In this document: positions 9,010 to 17,493 of the stretch, one piece after another
How the letters are laid out: every line of letters starts with the position of its first letter
How positions within the stretch are numbered: the first letter of the stretch is position 1
Made by a program: the position numbers and the translations under genes
From: JAYFNU01 sp964622315
Lineage (GTDB): Bacteria > Bacillota > Clostridia > Oscillospirales > Ruminococcaceae
Assembly: GCA_964622315.1 (NCBI GenBank)
Contig: CAZUOY010000004.1
Coordinates: 1 to 64,000, forward strand
Direction: 5' to 3'
Length of the DNA stretch: 64,000 nt
Notes under the pieces: model-generated
What the model saw: only the letters and a program-made list of their open reading frames with translations
The model's database searches: none
Told to the model about the DNA's origin: nothing

Positions 9010-9774
9010 TTAAGCAGCGTAGGTTTCCACCTTGATTGTTTTTATAATTACCTGTTCCTTCGGCTGGTCTGCGCTGTTGGTTTCAACTGAGGCTATCTTG
9101 TCTATTACGTCCAAACCCTCGTAAACCTGTCCGAAAACGGTGTAGTTGAAATCAAGGCTTGGGTATCCTCCAAGCGCGTCATAGGCGTCGGCAATCTCTG
9201 CGCCCCAGCCGTCCTCCGCGGAATAGCCGCGCATCTGGTCGGTCGTGGCTTTGTCCAGCTTATCACCGTGCACGATATAAAACTGGCTGCTCTGTGAAAC
9301 TGTGGTGTCACCGCGCCTTGCCATACAAAGCGCGCCCTTGATGTGGTGAAGCTCGGCGCAAATCTCTATGTCGAATTCCTCGCCCCAAATGCTTTCGCCG
9401 CCCAATCCCGTGCCCTCGGGGTCGCCGCCTTGTATCATAAAGTTTTCAATAATACGGTGAAATATCACTCCGTCGTAATATCCCTCGTTCGCGTGGGTGA
9501 TAAAGTTTTCAACAGCCTTCGGCGCGTATTGCGGATAGACAATCGCCTTCATAGTGCCCATATTTGTTTCGATAGAAACAACGGTGTCGCCATCCTTCGG
9601 GGGTTGAAGCTGTATAGCCATATTGGAGGTGTCTCCTTTTATAATATCAGTTATTTTAGATGGTGAGGGTTCAGTCGGAGTTTTCGAATTTGAGGGGGTT
9701 GGCGGCTTTACCTCGCAGGAGGCAAGAACGCTCAGTAATACCGCCGCCGCGATAAAAGAAACTATTTTTTTCAT
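9010..9774 (-). CDS. Lipoprotein cyclophilin (peptidyl-prolyl isomerase)
   Basis: Extracellular membrane-attached cis-trans proline isomerase. Residues 1-20 form a lipoprotein signal peptide with lipobox LASC (Cys20), then a Pro/Ser/Thr linker to about residue 50, then a cyclophilin domain with PKAVENFITHANEGYYDGVIFHRII, FMIQGGDPEGTG and QFYIV. This is the short bacterial PpiB type. A likely role is folding of secreted proteins. The gene is convergent with the DUF4830 gene and divergent from the DUF1292 gene. Confidence 0.93.
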   Translation of the reverse strand: MKKIVSFIAAAVLLSVLASCEVKPPTPSNSKTPTEPSPSKITDIIKGDTSNMAIQLQPPKDGDTVVSIETNMGTMKAIVYPQYAPKAVENFITHANEGYYDGVIFHRIIENFMIQGGDPEGTGLGGESIWGEEFDIEICAELHHIKGALCMARRGDTTVSQSSQFYIVHGDKLDKATTDQMRGYSAEDGWGAEIADAYDALGGYPSLDFNYTVFGQVYEGLDVIDKIASVETNSADQPKEQVIIKTIKVETYAA

Positions 9775-9867
9775 GAGATACCGCTTTCGATAGTTTTTTC
9801 ATATACTGCATTATATTATTGTTACAGCATAAAATATATTATACCACGTTTGTTAATGTTTGTGTAA

Positions 9868-9896
9868 TTGACTTTACCACGTATAAAAAGTACAAT
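9868..9896 (+). promoter_or_regulatory. sigma-A promoter of the DUF1292 gene
   Basis: TTGACT at 9868-9873 and TACAAT at 9891-9896, spacer 17 bp. It overlaps the N-terminal part of the longest open frame, which argues that translation begins downstream at 9931. Confidence 0.75.
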
Positions 9897-9930
9897 TATG
9901 TTACAGGAAACCCCTGCAAGGAGAGTACAG

Positions 9931-10278
9931 ATGTCAGACGAAATGAACAATACCCCCACCCCCGAGGACGAGGGCGCGGAATTTACCGCAGACCTTGTAA
10001 CCCTCACCGATGAGGAAGGCAAGGAGCACGAATTTGAGCTGGTCGATACCCTTGAGCACAAGGGTCAAAGCTACGTCGCGCTTATCGCGTCGGCGGAGAC
10101 CGCGAACGAGGTTATAGACGACGACGGAAACCTCGTAATTATGAAGATTGTTTCCGAGGACGGCGACGACGAGGTTCTTGAGCTTATCGAGGACGACGAC
10201 GAGTTTGAGGAGGTAAGCGAAATCTTTATGGACCGTCTTTCCGACCTCTACGAGTTCGACGAGGGCGAAGCGGACTAA
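9931..10278 (+). CDS. DUF1292 (UPF0473) family protein
   Basis: Small acidic cytoplasmic protein of 115 residues, function unknown. The core ADLVTLTDEEGKEHEFELVD and YVALIA are typical of the DUF1292 family that is common in Firmicutes. Start ATG at 9931 is supported by AAGGAGAG at 9919-9926 and by the promoter upstream. The C-terminus is strongly acidic (EDDDEFEEVSE). A 6S-like RNA follows. Confidence 0.85.
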   Translation: MSDEMNNTPTPEDEGAEFTADLVTLTDEEGKEHEFELVDTLEHKGQSYVALIASAETANEVIDDDGNLVIMKIVSEDGDDEVLELIEDDDEFEEVSEIFMDRLSDLYEFDEGEAD

Positions 10279-10287
10279 CCAAAAAGC

Positions 10288-10480
10288 GTAAATACCCCTG
10301 CTTTGTGCGATATGTTGCAGTTTCTTTTTAATCCGACAAGCATTAGAATAGGGAATTGTACTCCGTTGGCGGATTGCAGACCTCCCCTTTAGGGACGAAG
10401 GGAGCGTGAAACCAAAGGGACGGTACCCACCGTCGTAGCGACGGGTTCTAAACCGACTGCAGACGGCAAAGCGGGGATAT
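10288..10480 (+). ncRNA. ssrS: Probable 6S RNA (ssrS)
   Basis: A gene-free stretch of about 190 nt closed by a terminal stem: CCCCTGCTTTG (10295-10305) pairs with CAAAGCGGGG (10467-10476) with one bulge. Inside are the GTGCG element just after the 5' strand, a large internal unpaired region, GGTACCCACC, a CGTCG/CGACG hairpin and a 3' CTGCAGACGGCA element that resembles the conserved 3' strand of 6S RNAs. Length and architecture (long rod with central bulge) fit a Clostridia-type 6S RNA that binds RNA polymerase. I identify it by pattern memory, so this needs a covariance search. Confidence 0.55.
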
Positions 10481-10503
10481 ATTTATGTCCAAAGGAAGTA
10501 ATT

Positions 10504-11202
10504 ATGGGCGACTGGCTTGACAGACAAAGAAGACTTATCGGGGACGAAGCTACCTTCGCGCTCGAAAAGGCAAAAGTAGCGGTTATCGGCGTGGGCGGCG
10601 TGGGTGGCGCGGCGCTTGAGGCGGTGGTGCGCGCGGGCATAGGGCATATACTTGTTATCGACTGCGATGTTTTTGACGAGACCAACCTGAACCGCCAGAT
10701 AATCGCGACACGCGGCGAGATAGGTAAGAGTAAGGCTGACGTCGCACGACTGCGCGCCCTTTCAATTAACCCGAACGCAGACGTTACAGCTAAAAATATA
10801 CGAATTTCAGAGGAAACCGTAAATGAGGTTGTTGATTACCGGCCCGACTTCGTAATTGACGCGATAGATTCGGTTTCCGCGAAGCTCGCGCTCATTGAGG
10901 TCTGCAGCAAAAACGATATTCCGATAATCTCCTCTATGGGCACGGGCAACCGTACTGACTGCGGCGGCTTTATCATAGGAAGCATTGAGGAGACGGCTGG
11001 CTGCGGCTGTCCGCTGGCACGCGTTATGAGACGGGAGCTAAAAAAGCGCAATATAAGCGGCGTTGCGGTGCTTTATAACAAAAACGCGCCGTTGGATGCC
11101 GACGGCGAGAGAGCGCCCGCGAGTATATCTTTTGTTCCGCCCGTTGCGGGCTATACAATGGCGGGCTATGTTATTCGGTGGCTCGCAAAGCTTAATACAT
11201 AA
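10504..11202 (+). CDS. tcdA: tRNA threonylcarbamoyladenosine dehydratase TcdA
   Basis: E1-like ThiF/MoeB fold enzyme that cyclises t6A37 of tRNA in an ATP-dependent manner. GVGGVGGAALEAVVRAGIG is the nucleotide-binding loop, followed by NLNRQIIATRGEIGKSKADVA and NPNADV, as in TcdA (CsdL). A GCGCP segment late in the protein fits the family. 232 residues, close to the usual 240-270. AAAGGAAG sits just before the ATG. An alternative is a generic HesA/MoeB protein, but no partner sulfur carrier is nearby. Confidence 0.88.
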   Translation: MGDWLDRQRRLIGDEATFALEKAKVAVIGVGGVGGAALEAVVRAGIGHILVIDCDVFDETNLNRQIIATRGEIGKSKADVARLRALSINPNADVTAKNIRISEETVNEVVDYRPDFVIDAIDSVSAKLALIEVCSKNDIPIISSMGTGNRTDCGGFIIGSIEETAGCGCPLARVMRRELKKRNISGVAVLYNKNAPLDADGERAPASISFVPPVAGYTMAGYVIRWLAKLNT

Positions 11203-11209
11203 ATATACG

Positions 11210-11243
11210 CACCCGCGGAACACTAACCGCGGGTGATTTTATT
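11210..11243 (+). terminator. Terminator after tcdA
   Basis: CACCCGCGG/CCGCGGGTG stem (11210-11218/11227-11235), 8-nt loop, ATTTTATTT tail. The 3' arm GGGTGA also serves as the only plausible Shine-Dalgarno for the TTG start of the next gene. Confidence 0.8.
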
Positions 11244-11593
11244 TGAAGAAGCTAAAAATGATAGTGGGCGGCGCGGTCTGCGGCTTTTTAAACGGTCTGT
11301 TTGGAAGCGGCGGCGGCGTGGTGGCGGTAATGCTGCTGCGCACGCTGATTTCGGACGAGCGGAAGGCGCACGCAAGCGCTACGCTGATGATTCTTTTAAT
11401 GAGCGGTGTAAGCTTTGGGCTCTACGCCGCAAACGGCAGCGTAGACTACGAAACCGCGCTTATGCTGGTGCCCGGCGGACTTGTCGGCGCGGCGGTAGGC
11501 AGTATGTTCCTAAAAAAGGTGAAGTCTGATTTCCTGCGGCGTCTTTTCGGCGGGGTCATCGCCGTGTCGGGCGTCGTTATGCTTCTCAGATGA
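11243..11593 (+). CDS. TSUP (TauE/SafE) family half-protein 1
   Basis: Membrane protein of 116 residues with about four hydrophobic segments, equal to one half of a normal TauE/SafE permease (anion or organosulfonate export). It contains the glycine-rich signature LNGLFGSGGGVVAVMLL. Start is TTG at 11243. It overlaps the next gene by 4 bp (ATGA), so the two are translationally coupled and probably form a two-chain transporter. The substrate is unknown. Confidence 0.82.
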   Translation: MKKLKMIVGGAVCGFLNGLFGSGGGVVAVMLLRTLISDERKAHASATLMILLMSGVSFGLYAANGSVDYETALMLVPGGLVGAAVGSMFLKKVKSDFLRRLFGGVIAVSGVVMLLR

Positions 11594-11970
11594 GCTGGTT
11601 AATAGCGTCGATAATCGGCGCGCTGTCGGGCGTGCTCGCTTCCATGGGGCTCGGCGGCGGCTTTATCCTTCTCGTATATCTCACCCTTTTTACCGATATA
11701 GAACAGAAAACCGCGCAGGGAGTAAACCTTCTTTTCTTTATTCCCATAATTATTTTATCGCTTGTGTTTCATATAAAAAACAAGCTTATAGACTTCAAGG
11801 CGGCGCTCATCTGCGGAGCTGTCGGCGCGGCGGTGGTCTACTTTGGCTTTCTTCTTGCGAAAAGCCTTGATAACGACTGGTTGAGACGCGCTTTTGCGGT
11901 ATTCATCATTGTTGCCGGACTCAAGGATTTATTTACTAAAAAGATTGACAAAAAGACGCCTATGGAATAA
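11590..11970 (+). CDS. TSUP (TauE/SafE) family half-protein 2
   Basis: Second half-size TSUP protein, 126 residues, with GVLASMGLGGGFILLVYL as its copy of the repeat signature and about four transmembrane helices. Overlap with the first half by ATGA supports a heteromeric transporter. Usual family members carry both halves in one chain of about 250 residues, so this arrangement is the split form found in several Firmicutes. Confidence 0.82.
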   Translation: MSWLIASIIGALSGVLASMGLGGGFILLVYLTLFTDIEQKTAQGVNLLFFIPIIILSLVFHIKNKLIDFKAALICGAVGAAVVYFGFLLAKSLDNDWLRRAFAVFIIVAGLKDLFTKKIDKKTPME

Positions 11971-11984
11971 ACTAATAACACAGT

Positions 11985-12165
11985 TTAATACCCGGTAGGC
12001 AAGGCTACCACAGGGATACGGGTTGCTGCCGCGAAACAGTGGAGACACTGTCAGTTGGTCAGCAGGTTATGTCGAAAAACAAGGCGTAACCTAACGCAAC
12101 TTCATTGCCCTGCGAAGCTAAAGCTTGAACGGTGACCGCGAGCGCGCAAGCTGGGCGCTTTGTGG
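11985..12165 (+). ncRNA. M-box (ykoK leader) magnesium riboswitch
   Basis: The gene-free leader of mgtE contains the M-box conserved blocks in order: CGGTAGGCAAGGCTACC, ACAGGGATACGG, GCTGCCGCGAAACAGTGG, ACACTGTCAGTTGGTCAGCAGG and the late CTAAAGCTTGAACGGTGACCGC. The family senses intracellular Mg2+ and turns off transport genes when it is plentiful. It is followed by a terminator hairpin at 12184-12217 and then mgtE. Confidence 0.94.
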
Positions 12166-12183
12166 CATAAAAAAGCACGCTTA

Positions 12184-12217
12184 GCCGTGCCACCGTTTGA
12201 GTGGCGCGGCGTTTTTA
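12184..12217 (+). terminator. Riboswitch expression-platform terminator
   Basis: GCCGTGCCAC/GTGGCGCGGC stem (one G-U), loop CGTTTGA, then GTTTTTATTG. Placed between the M-box aptamer and mgtE, it is the expected Mg2+-responsive transcription stop. Confidence 0.9.
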
Positions 12218-12254
12218 TTGTTACAGTTCATTTTTTTGGAAGGGGGTCGGTACT

Positions 12255-13607
12255 ATGACTGAAAAGATTTTGGAGCTTCTTAAGGATAAAAAGAAGATAG
12301 CGCTTAAGGAGTTTTTGGCGGAACAGAACCCCGCTGATATAGCCTCGTGGATTGAGGAGCTTTTAGAGGGCGACGACATAGCGAAGGAAGAACTTTTACT
12401 TCTTTACCGCATCCTTCCCAAGGAGATTGCGGCGGATACCTTCGTCGAAATGAGCGTGGAAACTCAGGAGATGCTGATAAAATCCTTTTCGGATAAAGAG
12501 CTTCGCGAGGTGCTCGACGATATCTTCCTTGACGACACCGTTGATATTATAGAGGAGATGCCCGCGAACGTCGTAAAGCGAATTTTAAAAAGCGTTGACG
12601 CCGAAACAAGAAAGAGCATAAACCAGCTCCTCGATTACCCTGAGGACAGCGCTGGAAGCATTATGACGATAGAGTACGTTGACCTCAAGAAAAGCATGAC
12701 GGTCGAAGCGGCTTTTAAACGCATAAGAAAAACGGGCGTAGATAAGGAAACGATATACACCTGCTATGTTACCGACAGCAACAGGAAGCTTTTGGGGCTT
12801 GTTTCCGTAAAAGACCTTCTCCTTTCCGAATATGAGGAGATAGTCGGCGATATCATGGAGGAAAACGTAATAAGCGTGGGCACCCACGATGACCAGGAGG
12901 AGGTTGCAAACGTCTTTGCGAAGTACGACCTCTTGGCACTGCCTGTTGTAGATAAGGAGAACCGCCTTGTCGGCATCATCACCGTTGACGACGCCATCGA
13001 CGTCATTCAAGAGGAGTATACCGAGGATATCGAAAAGATGGCGGCTATTACCCCGTCCGATAAGCCGTACTTAAAGCTAAGCGTTTTTGATGTTTATAAA
13101 GCGCGTATTCCGTGGCTTCTGTTGATGATGATTTCAGCAACCTTTACTGGTCTTATTCTTCAGCGGTTTGAATCGGCGCTCGCAGCACAGATAGCGCTAT
13201 CAACCTTTATTCCAATGCTAATGGACACAGGCGGAAATTCCGGAAGTCAAGCGTCGGTAACAGTCATTCGCGGACTTGCCATGGACGAGGTAGATTTTTC
13301 CGACATATTTTCAATTATTTGGAAGGAAATTCGTGTTGCTGTTATGTGTGGCGTGACCCTTGCCGCGGCTATGTTTTTAAAAATAATACTTCTCGACGGA
13401 TATTCTGTCGGTATTGCGGCGTCGGTCTGTCTTACACTTGTTGGTACCGTTGCGGCGGCGAAAACGGTAGGATGTACGTTGCCTATGCTTTCAAAGAAGA
13501 TTGGCTTTGACCCTGCTGTTATGTCAGCGCCGCTCATTACCACGATTGTAGACGCGATATCGCTAATTATCTACTTTACGATAGCGACGGCAATCTTGGG
13601 TCTATAA
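12255..13607 (+). CDS. mgtE: Magnesium transporter MgtE
   Basis: Mg2+-selective dimeric channel of the inner membrane. The 450-residue protein has the MgtE N domain (about 10-125, superhelical), two CBS domains (about 125-250, with YVDLKKSMTVEAAF and NRLVGIITVDDAI) and five C-terminal transmembrane helices beginning at PWLLLMMISATFTG, including MDTGGNSGSQAS, the pore signature. Start ATG 12255 has AAGGGGG upstream; the longer frame begins inside the terminator stem and is not used. Control is by the M-box riboswitch directly upstream. Confidence 0.97.
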   Translation: MTEKILELLKDKKKIALKEFLAEQNPADIASWIEELLEGDDIAKEELLLLYRILPKEIAADTFVEMSVETQEMLIKSFSDKELREVLDDIFLDDTVDIIEEMPANVVKRILKSVDAETRKSINQLLDYPEDSAGSIMTIEYVDLKKSMTVEAAFKRIRKTGVDKETIYTCYVTDSNRKLLGLVSVKDLLLSEYEEIVGDIMEENVISVGTHDDQEEVANVFAKYDLLALPVVDKENRLVGIITVDDAIDVIQEEYTEDIEKMAAITPSDKPYLKLSVFDVYKARIPWLLLMMISATFTGLILQRFESALAAQIALSTFIPMLMDTGGNSGSQASVTVIRGLAMDEVDFSDIFSIIWKEIRVAVMCGVTLAAAMFLKIILLDGYSVGIAASVCLTLVGTVAAAKTVGCTLPMLSKKIGFDPAVMSAPLITTIVDAISLIIYFTIATAILGL

Positions 13608-13620
13608 TTTTTATAATTTA

Positions 13621-13651
13621 AGCCCCGCAAGCTATTGCTTGCGGGGCTTTT
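13621..13651. terminator. Bidirectional terminator between mgtE and xylanase
   Basis: AGCCCCGCAAGC/GCTTGCGGGGCT perfect 12-bp stem, loop TATT, T-run on the plus side and A-run on the minus side. Confidence 0.92.
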
Positions 13652-13654
13652 GCG

Positions 13655-14761
13655 TTAACTGTTTACGCTTTCTTCAAGGTATCGCTCGGGATAAGCCACG
13701 GCGAAGAAGGAGAGCTTGGGATTAAGACCGCTGTCAAAAAGAAGGGGAAGTTTTTCTTTTCGCCAGCTTGTGTCATCGCGGTAGCCCCAGAAAGTTACGC
13801 GGACAATCCTGTCGCTGTGCGCCTTGTAAATCTCAAAAAGCTCGGCGTAAAGCCTTGCCTGGGTTTTCTGCGCGTTCCTATAGGCGGATTCGCTCGCTTG
13901 AACATTTGTCATACCGATATCAAGCTCGGTTACGGCAAGCTCAATATTGTCAATTGAGGAGAACAGCTCAATGCTTCCCTCGACAAGCTTCGGCTTAAGC
14001 GTTAGGTCATAGTGCCCCTGCATGCCTATTCCGTCTATCGGCACACCCTGCGACTTCAAGTCCTTAACCATTTCGCATACAACTGTTGCTTTTGAGTTCT
14101 GGTTGAGGTTATAGTCATTATAGTAAAGCTTTGCGTTTGGCGCGGCCTCGTGCGCGAACCGGAAGGCAAGCGCAATATAGTCAGGACCAATGCTTTCGTA
14201 CCACTGGGTTTTACGTAAACAGTCCTGCCAGGTTCTGCCGCCGTTTAGTGAAACGCCGTCTTCTATCGCTTCGTTCACAACGTCCCAGGAGTATATCTCG
14301 CCGTCATACTTTCCCGCGACTCCGAAAATGTGCGCTTTTAGCTGAGCTATCGCCGTTTCGCGGTCAACGTTTTTACCCAACCAATCACCTGATTGCTGGT
14401 GCCACGCGAGAGTGTGACCGATTACGGTCAAATCGTTTTCCTCAGCGAAGGCTATCATTTTATCAGACTCCGTGTAGGTAAAGCTTCCCTCAGTTGGCTG
14501 CATGTTTTCGGGCTTCATCAAGTTTTCTGGCGTTATGGCGTTAAACTGCTTAATTACAAGCTCCATATCCTCGCCTGAGGTAATCTTTTCGGTATAAATA
14601 GTGCCGACCATAAAGTAATCGGAATAAATCTCTTTAAGAGAAATGTCTTCATAATTAAGCTCATCATACCATTCGTAAGCTTCCGAATTTTGCCCGCATG
14701 CAGAAAGCAACAAAGCGAGGGCGAAAAGCAGAGCAATAACGGCGGTTGTTCTCTTTTTCAT
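13655..14761 (-). CDS. GH10 endo-1,4-beta-xylanase, lipoprotein
   Basis: Cleaves internal beta-1,4 bonds of xylan at the cell surface. Signal peptide with lipobox LSAC (Cys22), then a GH10 barrel: the acid/base glutamate is in WDVVNEAIEDG (Glu164), the nucleophile in TELDIG (Glu279), with GHTLAWHQQ and GIGMQGHYDL in place. 368 residues, catalytic domain only, without carbohydrate-binding modules. The gene is divergent from an SGNH esterase, suggesting combined attack on acetylated xylan. Confidence 0.94.
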   Translation of the reverse strand: MKKRTTAVIALLFALALLLSACGQNSEAYEWYDELNYEDISLKEIYSDYFMVGTIYTEKITSGEDMELVIKQFNAITPENLMKPENMQPTEGSFTYTESDKMIAFAEENDLTVIGHTLAWHQQSGDWLGKNVDRETAIAQLKAHIFGVAGKYDGEIYSWDVVNEAIEDGVSLNGGRTWQDCLRKTQWYESIGPDYIALAFRFAHEAAPNAKLYYNDYNLNQNSKATVVCEMVKDLKSQGVPIDGIGMQGHYDLTLKPKLVEGSIELFSSIDNIELAVTELDIGMTNVQASESAYRNAQKTQARLYAELFEIYKAHSDRIVRVTFWGYRDDTSWRKEKLPLLFDSGLNPKLSFFAVAYPERYLEESVNS

Positions 14762-14877
14762 AAAACTTGTCCTTCAATCAATAATTCGTTTTAATATAGT
14801 ATAGGTAAACGCCGAGTGCAAGTCAATGAGAAGTATGCCCGCTAATATGATATAATAACCTCAATAAAGAAAGCGAG

Positions 14878-16482
14878 ATGAGCTGTGTTATGTGGATACC
14901 GTCGATATTCAGCGACGGCGCGGTGCTTCAGCGCGGTACGGATAACATAATTATTGGGCGCGACGAGGGCGCAAAGCTTGTAAAGGCGCGGCTTGAGGGC
15001 GAGGAATACAGCGCGCCCGTTATTAACGGCAGGTTTGAGCTTTGCCTGCCCTCGCACTCTGCGGCAACGGGGCTGACCCTTGAAATACGCGGAAGTAAAA
15101 CGGTTATTCTTCGCGATATCTGTTTCGGCGACGTTTTTTTGCTGAGTGGGCAGTCAAATATGGCGCTTCGCTTGGCGGAAACGCCATACGCCGACGATAG
15201 CGAACTTAAGAAGGTCAGACTGCCCGATATTAGGCACTTTGCCGTTACTCCCGACTATTCATTTACCGAGGCAGGAGAGCTTCAGCCGTCCGAATGGATA
15301 AAGGCTGAGGGCGAAAGTGTTATGAACATTAGCGCGACGGGCTTCTTCTTCGCTGAAAAGCTTTATGAGTCCGTCGGCGTTCCGATAGGTCTCGTTCTTA
15401 ACGCGGTGGGCGGCGCGAACGTGGAGGCGTGGATGTCCGCGTCGGCACTCACGGCCTTCGGAGATTACGACAGATACTACAGTGATTTCCTTGAGAAGGG
15501 CGCTCTGCTTCGGTTTATGCATGAATGTGAAAAAGGCACCGCTGAATGGTACAAAAGCGTTAATTCTGGCGAGTCGAAAAAACTTTGCCGAGCAGTTCCC
15601 GAGAAGGCGAGAAGCTTTGTCGTACCAAAGATGACGACAGGAACAGAGCTGCGCGGGTTTTCGGGCAGCGTATGGTTTTATAAAAATTTTGACCTTGAAG
15701 AAACCGCAGGTGAGGCGCTTTTACAGCTCGGCGAGCTTGTCGATTCCGACGAAGTCTATGTCAACGGAGTTAAGGTGGGTGAAACCTCTTACCGATACCC
15801 GACGCGAAAATACGGGTTTGACGGACGATTACTTAATAAGGGCACTAATCTGATAGCCGTAAGGCTGATAATCGAGCGCGGCGCAGGCGGCTTCATACCT
15901 GAGCATGAGTATTACATTGCCGTAGGCGAAAGCAAACAGCCGCTTTCGGGCGAATGGCGCTATTTTGTTGAAAAGCAGGCAGAAAGAAGCATAGAGGAGT
16001 TCGTTAGCGAATGTAACACCACAGTAGGAAGCGACAGCGTATGGCTTGCGAGCGACAGAAAAGAGGGCTTTCTCGCCGCTCATCTGCCGACGGCGCTTTA
16101 TAACGGCTCGCTGTTGCCTCTTAAGGGCGTGAGCTTTAAGGCGGTGCTATGGTATCAAGGCGAGAGCAACGCCGCCGACCCCGACGCAGAGCGCTATGCC
16201 GAGAAACTCAGAGCAATGATTACCGAATGGCGCTTGGCGCTGTGTCAGCGGCTTCCGCTAATCTGTGTGGAGATGGCAAACTACACGGAGCCCGCAAGCG
16301 ATAACCCCGACAGCACGGGCTGGTCGATTATTCAAGCGCAGCAGCGAAGCGCCGAACAGGTAATAGCTAACTGCGCTGTGGTTTCGGCGAGAGACCTCGG
16401 TGCGCCGTACGAGCTTCACCCGCCAAATAAGGCGGAGCTTGGACGACGGCTTGCAATTAAAGCGACGGAGTTTTTATATTGA
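14878..16482 (+). CDS. SGNH-type sialate/xylan O-acetylesterase
   Basis: Predicted carbohydrate acetylesterase of the sialate O-acetylesterase (SASA) family. Block I is LLSGQSNMALRL with the nucleophilic serine, the middle block is WYQGESNA, and the catalytic Asp/His are in DLGAPYELHPPNKAELG. A jelly-roll insertion of the type seen in long family members lies between (about 245-345). No signal peptide is visible, so the enzyme should be cytoplasmic and act on imported oligosaccharides. Start at ATG 14878 follows an AAAGCGAG; a start four codons later (MWIPSIFSDGAVLQ) is possible. The adjacent xylanase suggests xylan as the source of its substrate. Confidence 0.85.
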   Translation: MSCVMWIPSIFSDGAVLQRGTDNIIIGRDEGAKLVKARLEGEEYSAPVINGRFELCLPSHSAATGLTLEIRGSKTVILRDICFGDVFLLSGQSNMALRLAETPYADDSELKKVRLPDIRHFAVTPDYSFTEAGELQPSEWIKAEGESVMNISATGFFFAEKLYESVGVPIGLVLNAVGGANVEAWMSASALTAFGDYDRYYSDFLEKGALLRFMHECEKGTAEWYKSVNSGESKKLCRAVPEKARSFVVPKMTTGTELRGFSGSVWFYKNFDLEETAGEALLQLGELVDSDEVYVNGVKVGETSYRYPTRKYGFDGRLLNKGTNLIAVRLIIERGAGGFIPEHEYYIAVGESKQPLSGEWRYFVEKQAERSIEEFVSECNTTVGSDSVWLASDRKEGFLAAHLPTALYNGSLLPLKGVSFKAVLWYQGESNAADPDAERYAEKLRAMITEWRLALCQRLPLICVEMANYTEPASDNPDSTGWSIIQAQQRSAEQVIANCAVVSARDLGAPYELHPPNKAELGRRLAIKATEFLY

Positions 16483-16493
16483 ACCAAAGAAAA

Positions 16494-16526
16494 GCCGTTC
16501 CGCTGTTTTAGCGGAACGACTTTTTT
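16494..16526 (+). terminator. Terminator after the acetylesterase gene
   Basis: GCCGTTCCGCT/AGCGGAACGAC stem (one mismatch), loop GTTTT, then TTTTTT. Confidence 0.88.
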
Positions 16527-17003
16527 GCGTTTATTCTACGCTATTCTTTCCTGCTTTGTTCAAAGTGGAAAAGAAAAAAGCTTCAATGTTCTTGTAATCA
16601 ATCGATAGGCACGCGAATATATAATAATGTTCGGCTCAGCTGCAAGCGGTTCTTGCTTTCGCTCGCAATAAAGATAGCACTTCTCTTATAAGAAGCATAG
16701 CTACAAAAAGTTAATAAATGTATATAATGTTTTAAAATATACATTGAGTATAAATAGAAATATTATTTTGCTGACAAATAGTCGCTCGCAAAATATAATT
16801 TTTGGAAAGTTATACAATTTTATTACAAGTTAACCAAAATTCGTAAAATCGCTTTATTTTTGCATTTTTATTATATATAATATCTTTGCGCTCCGGTTAC
16901 AAAGTAACATTATAAAAATCAAGAAAAGTCGTAAAAAGTTAGCCGCAGAGCTGTTTTTGTTACCGATATTGTTACCGATGATGTGTAAAATAGTTAATGA
17001 AGA
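16527..17003. other. AT-rich intergenic region, no gene seen
   Basis: About 480 bp with high A+T and no credible reading frame. A TATAAT at 16876-16881 and a direct repeat GTTACCGAT near 16960-16980 are the only notable elements. It probably holds the promoter of the downstream surface-protein operon, but I cannot fix it. Confidence 0.5.
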
Positions 17004-17024
17004 ATGATAATTGCGGGAGCAGAT

Positions 17025-17444
17025 ATGTCGGGCTTAAGGAATAGGTTCAAAATAAGAATAGCAGGCAAGACCGCTGAGGGAGATTACACGGGAATAATTG
17101 AGGCGGAGGAGCTTGAGCGACCGATAAGCTTTGCACAGACGGCGCAGATGGTCGTGGCGCTTGAGGATTTGCTTGAGCGAAGGAACTTTCCAAAAGCCGC
17201 AGTCGGCATACGCACCTTCGGAAAACGACGTGAACAAAACGGAGCGAATGAGATGGAATTGTTAGACAAGAACGAACAGAATAAAGACAAGGCTACCTTC
17301 GTAGTTACGGTGCTTTACAGGCAGAACGCCACATGGCAGGGCACACTTAAGTGGCTTGAGGGCGGCAAAGAGGAAAAGTTCAGAAGCGCGCTGGAGCTAA
17401 TCAAGCTTATGGACAGCGCGGTTGAGCAAACAGATGAGGAATAG
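17025..17444 (+). CDS. Small protein upstream of the surface protein
   Basis: 139 residues, mixed charge, no signal peptide or membrane helix. Function unknown. The C-terminal part NATWQGTLKWLEGG...KFRSALELIKLMDSAV looks like a compact conserved domain, which I recall only as a recurring uncharacterised Clostridia protein. Start ATG 17025 has GGGAG 5 bp before it; ATG 17004 would add seven residues without a clear ribosome-binding site. It lies 49 bp before the giant surface protein on the same strand, so co-expression is likely. Confidence 0.65.
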   Translation: MSGLRNRFKIRIAGKTAEGDYTGIIEAEELERPISFAQTAQMVVALEDLLERRNFPKAAVGIRTFGKRREQNGANEMELLDKNEQNKDKATFVVTVLYRQNATWQGTLKWLEGGKEEKFRSALELIKLMDSAVEQTDEE

Positions 17445-17493
17445 GGAAAACAAAGTAAGCACAGTATTCAACAACAATTTGGGAGGAAAAGAA

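Noticed and set aside
9868..9930. Longer N-terminus of the DUF1292 protein starting at TTG 9868
   Set aside because: The region holds a consensus-like promoter, and the ATG at 9931 has a strong ribosome-binding site.
12201..12254. Longer N-terminus of MgtE starting at GTG 12201
   Set aside because: It begins inside the riboswitch terminator stem; the ATG at 12255 has AAGGGGG in front.
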